DNA of 37,399 nt from Oscillospiraceae bacterium. GTDB lineage: Bacteria; Bacillota; Clostridia; Oscillospirales; Oscillospiraceae. A model generated the notes under the pieces. The model was not told the origin of the DNA, ran no database searches, and saw only the letters and a list, made by a program, of their open reading frames with translations. Position 1 is the stretch's first letter. Each line of letters starts with the position of its first letter. Both the position numbers and the translations under genes were made by a program. The DNA lies in the NCBI GenBank assembly GCA_016292255.1, contig JAEEZZ010000087.1, positions 1-37,399 on the forward strand, in the 5' to 3' direction. Shown here piece after piece: positions 35,461 to 37,399 of this stretch.

Positions 35461-36734
35461 CGATCTGGCAGGCTGCTGAAACGCCCCTTCGCGGGTTATT
35501 GATCGTGGCGGTGCTATTACTGCTGTTTTGGAATGGCTATCTTTGTCTGCTGTTGACCCGCGTCAAGGAAGAACGCACGCATATTTTTCCTGTAGTCCTC
35601 TCTCTGCTTACGCTTTTTGCGCTGTTCTTTCTTTTGCTGGACGGTATGTTTCACTACGGAGAATCGGAATACCCGAGAAGCTGGCCGGCTGTGACCGCCT
35701 CCTTCTGCGCGCTGCCGGTGTTCGTTCCGGTCTTGGTGGAGCTTCTTGCTGCATTCTGGCTGTATGCGGTTTCACACAAGCTGATACTTCTGCGAAGAGC
35801 TCACCCTACGCCGGACTCCATCAAGGAAACCCTGGATCTTCTCCCCGCAGGGATCGCCTTTGCCGCGAAGGACGGGCAGACCGTGTTTACCAATTTGACC
35901 ATGGACGCGGTTTCCCGCGCTCTGACCGGGAAAGCGTTGACGGATCTGCGTCCTTTGCTGGATCTGGCCGAGGCGGATGACGGCACGGAAGCCACGGCGC
36001 CTCACGACGTGGTTTCCGACGGTAAACAGGTATGGAAGCTCTCTGCCGGCAGGATCACGCAGGATAAAATCGCATACTACCAGCTAACTGCAACGGACGT
36101 TACCGCCCTGGCCCAAATCAACAACGAGCTGCGAAGTAAAAACGAAAAGCTCCGGGAGCTGCATCAACGCCTGGAGAACTACAATCGCGAGGTAGAGCGG
36201 ATCGTCATATCCCAGGAGCTTCTGAACGCCAGAATGCAGGTCCATAACGAGACCGGCCACGTTCTCCTGATCAGCCGTCGTTACATGGATGACCCCGCAG
36301 CGATCGACGCGACTGCACTGCTTCGGACGCTGACCATTACTAATACACAGCTTTTGAAGGAATTTGAAGAGGATGATACCCAGCGCGATGCGCTGGACGA
36401 GGCGATCCGGGGAGCCGGAGCCATTGGCGTCACGGTACTGCTGTGCGGCGCGATTCCGGAAAGCGGAACCCCCCGAAGCGTTCTGGCCGCAGCCATTCAG
36501 GAATGTGCATCCAACCTTCGCAAGCATTCGGATGGGGATCGGCTTGAAGTCAATACGGAAGATGGATGCGGCAAATTCCGCTTCACGCTGACCGGGAACG
36601 GCCGCGTCCCTGACAAGCCGCTTTCCGAAACCGGCGGCTTGTCATCACTTCGCACTCTGGTGGAAAACGCCGGTGGAACGATGTCTGCATTGACCCGGCC
36701 TTCGGTCACGATCGTGATCCATCTTCCGGGATAA
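35457..36734 (+). CDS. Sensor kinase-like protein with PAS-like segment and degenerate HATPase-like C-terminus
   Basis: Three to four N-terminal TM segments; LLPAGIAFAAKDGQTVFTN; RMQVHNETGHVLLISRRYM; AAAIQECASNLRKHSDGDRLEV (N-box-like) and GGLSSLRTLVENAGG. 4-bp ATGA overlap with the upstream gene. Confidence 0.68.
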   Translation: MTIWQAAETPLRGLLIVAVLLLLFWNGYLCLLLTRVKEERTHIFPVVLSLLTLFALFFLLLDGMFHYGESEYPRSWPAVTASFCALPVFVPVLVELLAAFWLYAVSHKLILLRRAHPTPDSIKETLDLLPAGIAFAAKDGQTVFTNLTMDAVSRALTGKALTDLRPLLDLAEADDGTEATAPHDVVSDGKQVWKLSAGRITQDKIAYYQLTATDVTALAQINNELRSKNEKLRELHQRLENYNREVERIVISQELLNARMQVHNETGHVLLISRRYMDDPAAIDATALLRTLTITNTQLLKEFEEDDTQRDALDEAIRGAGAIGVTVLLCGAIPESGTPRSVLAAAIQECASNLRKHSDGDRLEVNTEDGCGKFRFTLTGNGRVPDKPLSETGGLSSLRTLVENAGGTMSALTRPSVTIVIHLPG

Positions 36735-36830
36735 AATGGTTCTCGCGGACGATGTAAAACGGCTTCACATTCTGTATAATTCTTTCAACGGACGAAATAT
36801 GTCCCAAAACAGAAAAGGAGATAAAACGTA

Positions 36831-36959
36831 ATGAAAAAAACCGCGTGGATTGTAACAGAGGCGCATAAGGAAGTATTTCCTTGTAGGAATGGTGCAGTCC
36901 CTTTTTGGGGGCTGCACTGTTTCATTTCCGTGGGTTTTCAGTTGAGCTTCGTTCTTTAA
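36831..36959 (+). pseudogene. Apparent 5' remnant of a third gene in the sensor operon, cut off near the mobile element boundary
   Basis: AAAAGGAGATAAAACGTAATG gives a strong ribosome site; short ORF MKKTAWIVTEAHKEVFPCRNGAVPFWGLHCFISVGFQLSFVL* has no recognisable domain. Confidence 0.45.
36892..36917. terminator. Hairpin near the putative mobile element end
   Basis: GTGCAGTCCC-TTTTTG-GGGGCTGCAC. Confidence 0.5.
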
Positions 36960-36975
36960 TTGCTGTTACGATTGG

Positions 36976-37399
36976 CTACGATACTGCGACTTTAGACCGT
37001 TCTTTCTCAGCGTGCTCCTCTTCGTATTCCGTAATCAGCTTTTCCATGTCTTTCTCCGTAGGAAGGTTGATTATTCCGATGGCGGTAAAGTAGATATCGA
37101 CCTTTACTCGAATCTTTCCGCCGGAACGGTCGCTGTTATGGACCTCGATGCGCTGGATCAGGGTATTGACCAGCTCAGGTGTCAGTTTCTTCAGTTCTGT
37201 GAACTCTCTGAGACCTTTCAGCAGCATCCGCAGATCAACGCTGGCCTTGTCTGCGTCTCGGAGCTTCTGCTCAATCATGGAGACCTCCGCATCCAGAGTC
37301 TTTTGCTCCGCCTCGTAAGTCGCAGACATCTTGGAAAAGCGTTCGTCCGAAATCTTCCCCAGGATATTGTCCTCGTACAGTCTGGAAATAACCCGGTCA
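36976..37399 (-). CDS. C-terminal part of a large serine recombinase (DUF4368/TnpX-like), truncated by the window edge
   Basis: The frame stays open to the window edge: DRVISRLYEDNILGKISDERFSKMSATYEAEQKTL..., then LTPELVNTLIQRIEVHNSDRSGGKIRVKVDIYF. Confidence 0.85.
   Translation of the reverse strand, partial: DRVISRLYEDNILGKISDERFSKMSATYEAEQKTLDAEVSMIEQKLRDADKASVDLRMLLKGLREFTELKKLTPELVNTLIQRIEVHNSDRSGGKIRVKVDIYFTAIGIINLPTEKDMEKLITEYEEEHAEKERSKVAVS

Overview
The window (a Firmicutes/Clostridia-like, moderately GC-rich chromosome; taxonomy inferred only) starts with ordinary core genes: uppP, an FtsK/SpoIIIE translocase, a metallophosphatase, tRNA-Gly(GCC), a VWA lipoprotein and a RidA protein on the minus strand. 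A three-gene 2-aminoethylphosphonate biosynthesis operon follows (transaminase, PEP mutase with an N-terminal cytidylyltransferase-like domain, phosphonopyruvate decarboxylase). The standout is about 13.4 kb (10.8-24.2 kb) of head-to-tail paralogous genes for soluble TPR-GGDEF proteins. There are seven intact copies of about 540 aa, one decayed copy (start codon ATG->AGG, about 400-nt in-frame deletion, 1-nt frameshift) and a ~50-nt relic of a ninth. The copies fall into two subfamilies (A and B) in the order A B A (B relic) A' B A A B, which suggests amplification of an A-B pair. All lack the RxxD inhibitory site and most carry GGDEY in place of GGDEF. Copies 1, 3 and 4 share a TTGATT-N17-TATAAT/TATACT promoter layout, and copy 1 has a 16-bp perfect palindrome just upstream of its promoter. 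Beyond the array lies a minus-strand block: a histidine acid phosphatase, a small anchored protein, an SLH-domain beta-propeller-like surface protein, a lipoprotein, a two-component system and an HAD phosphatase. Next is a plus-strand pair resembling a split histidine kinase, then a gene start that appears cut off beside a large serine recombinase running off the right edge. All assignments come from reading the sequence; no database search was done.
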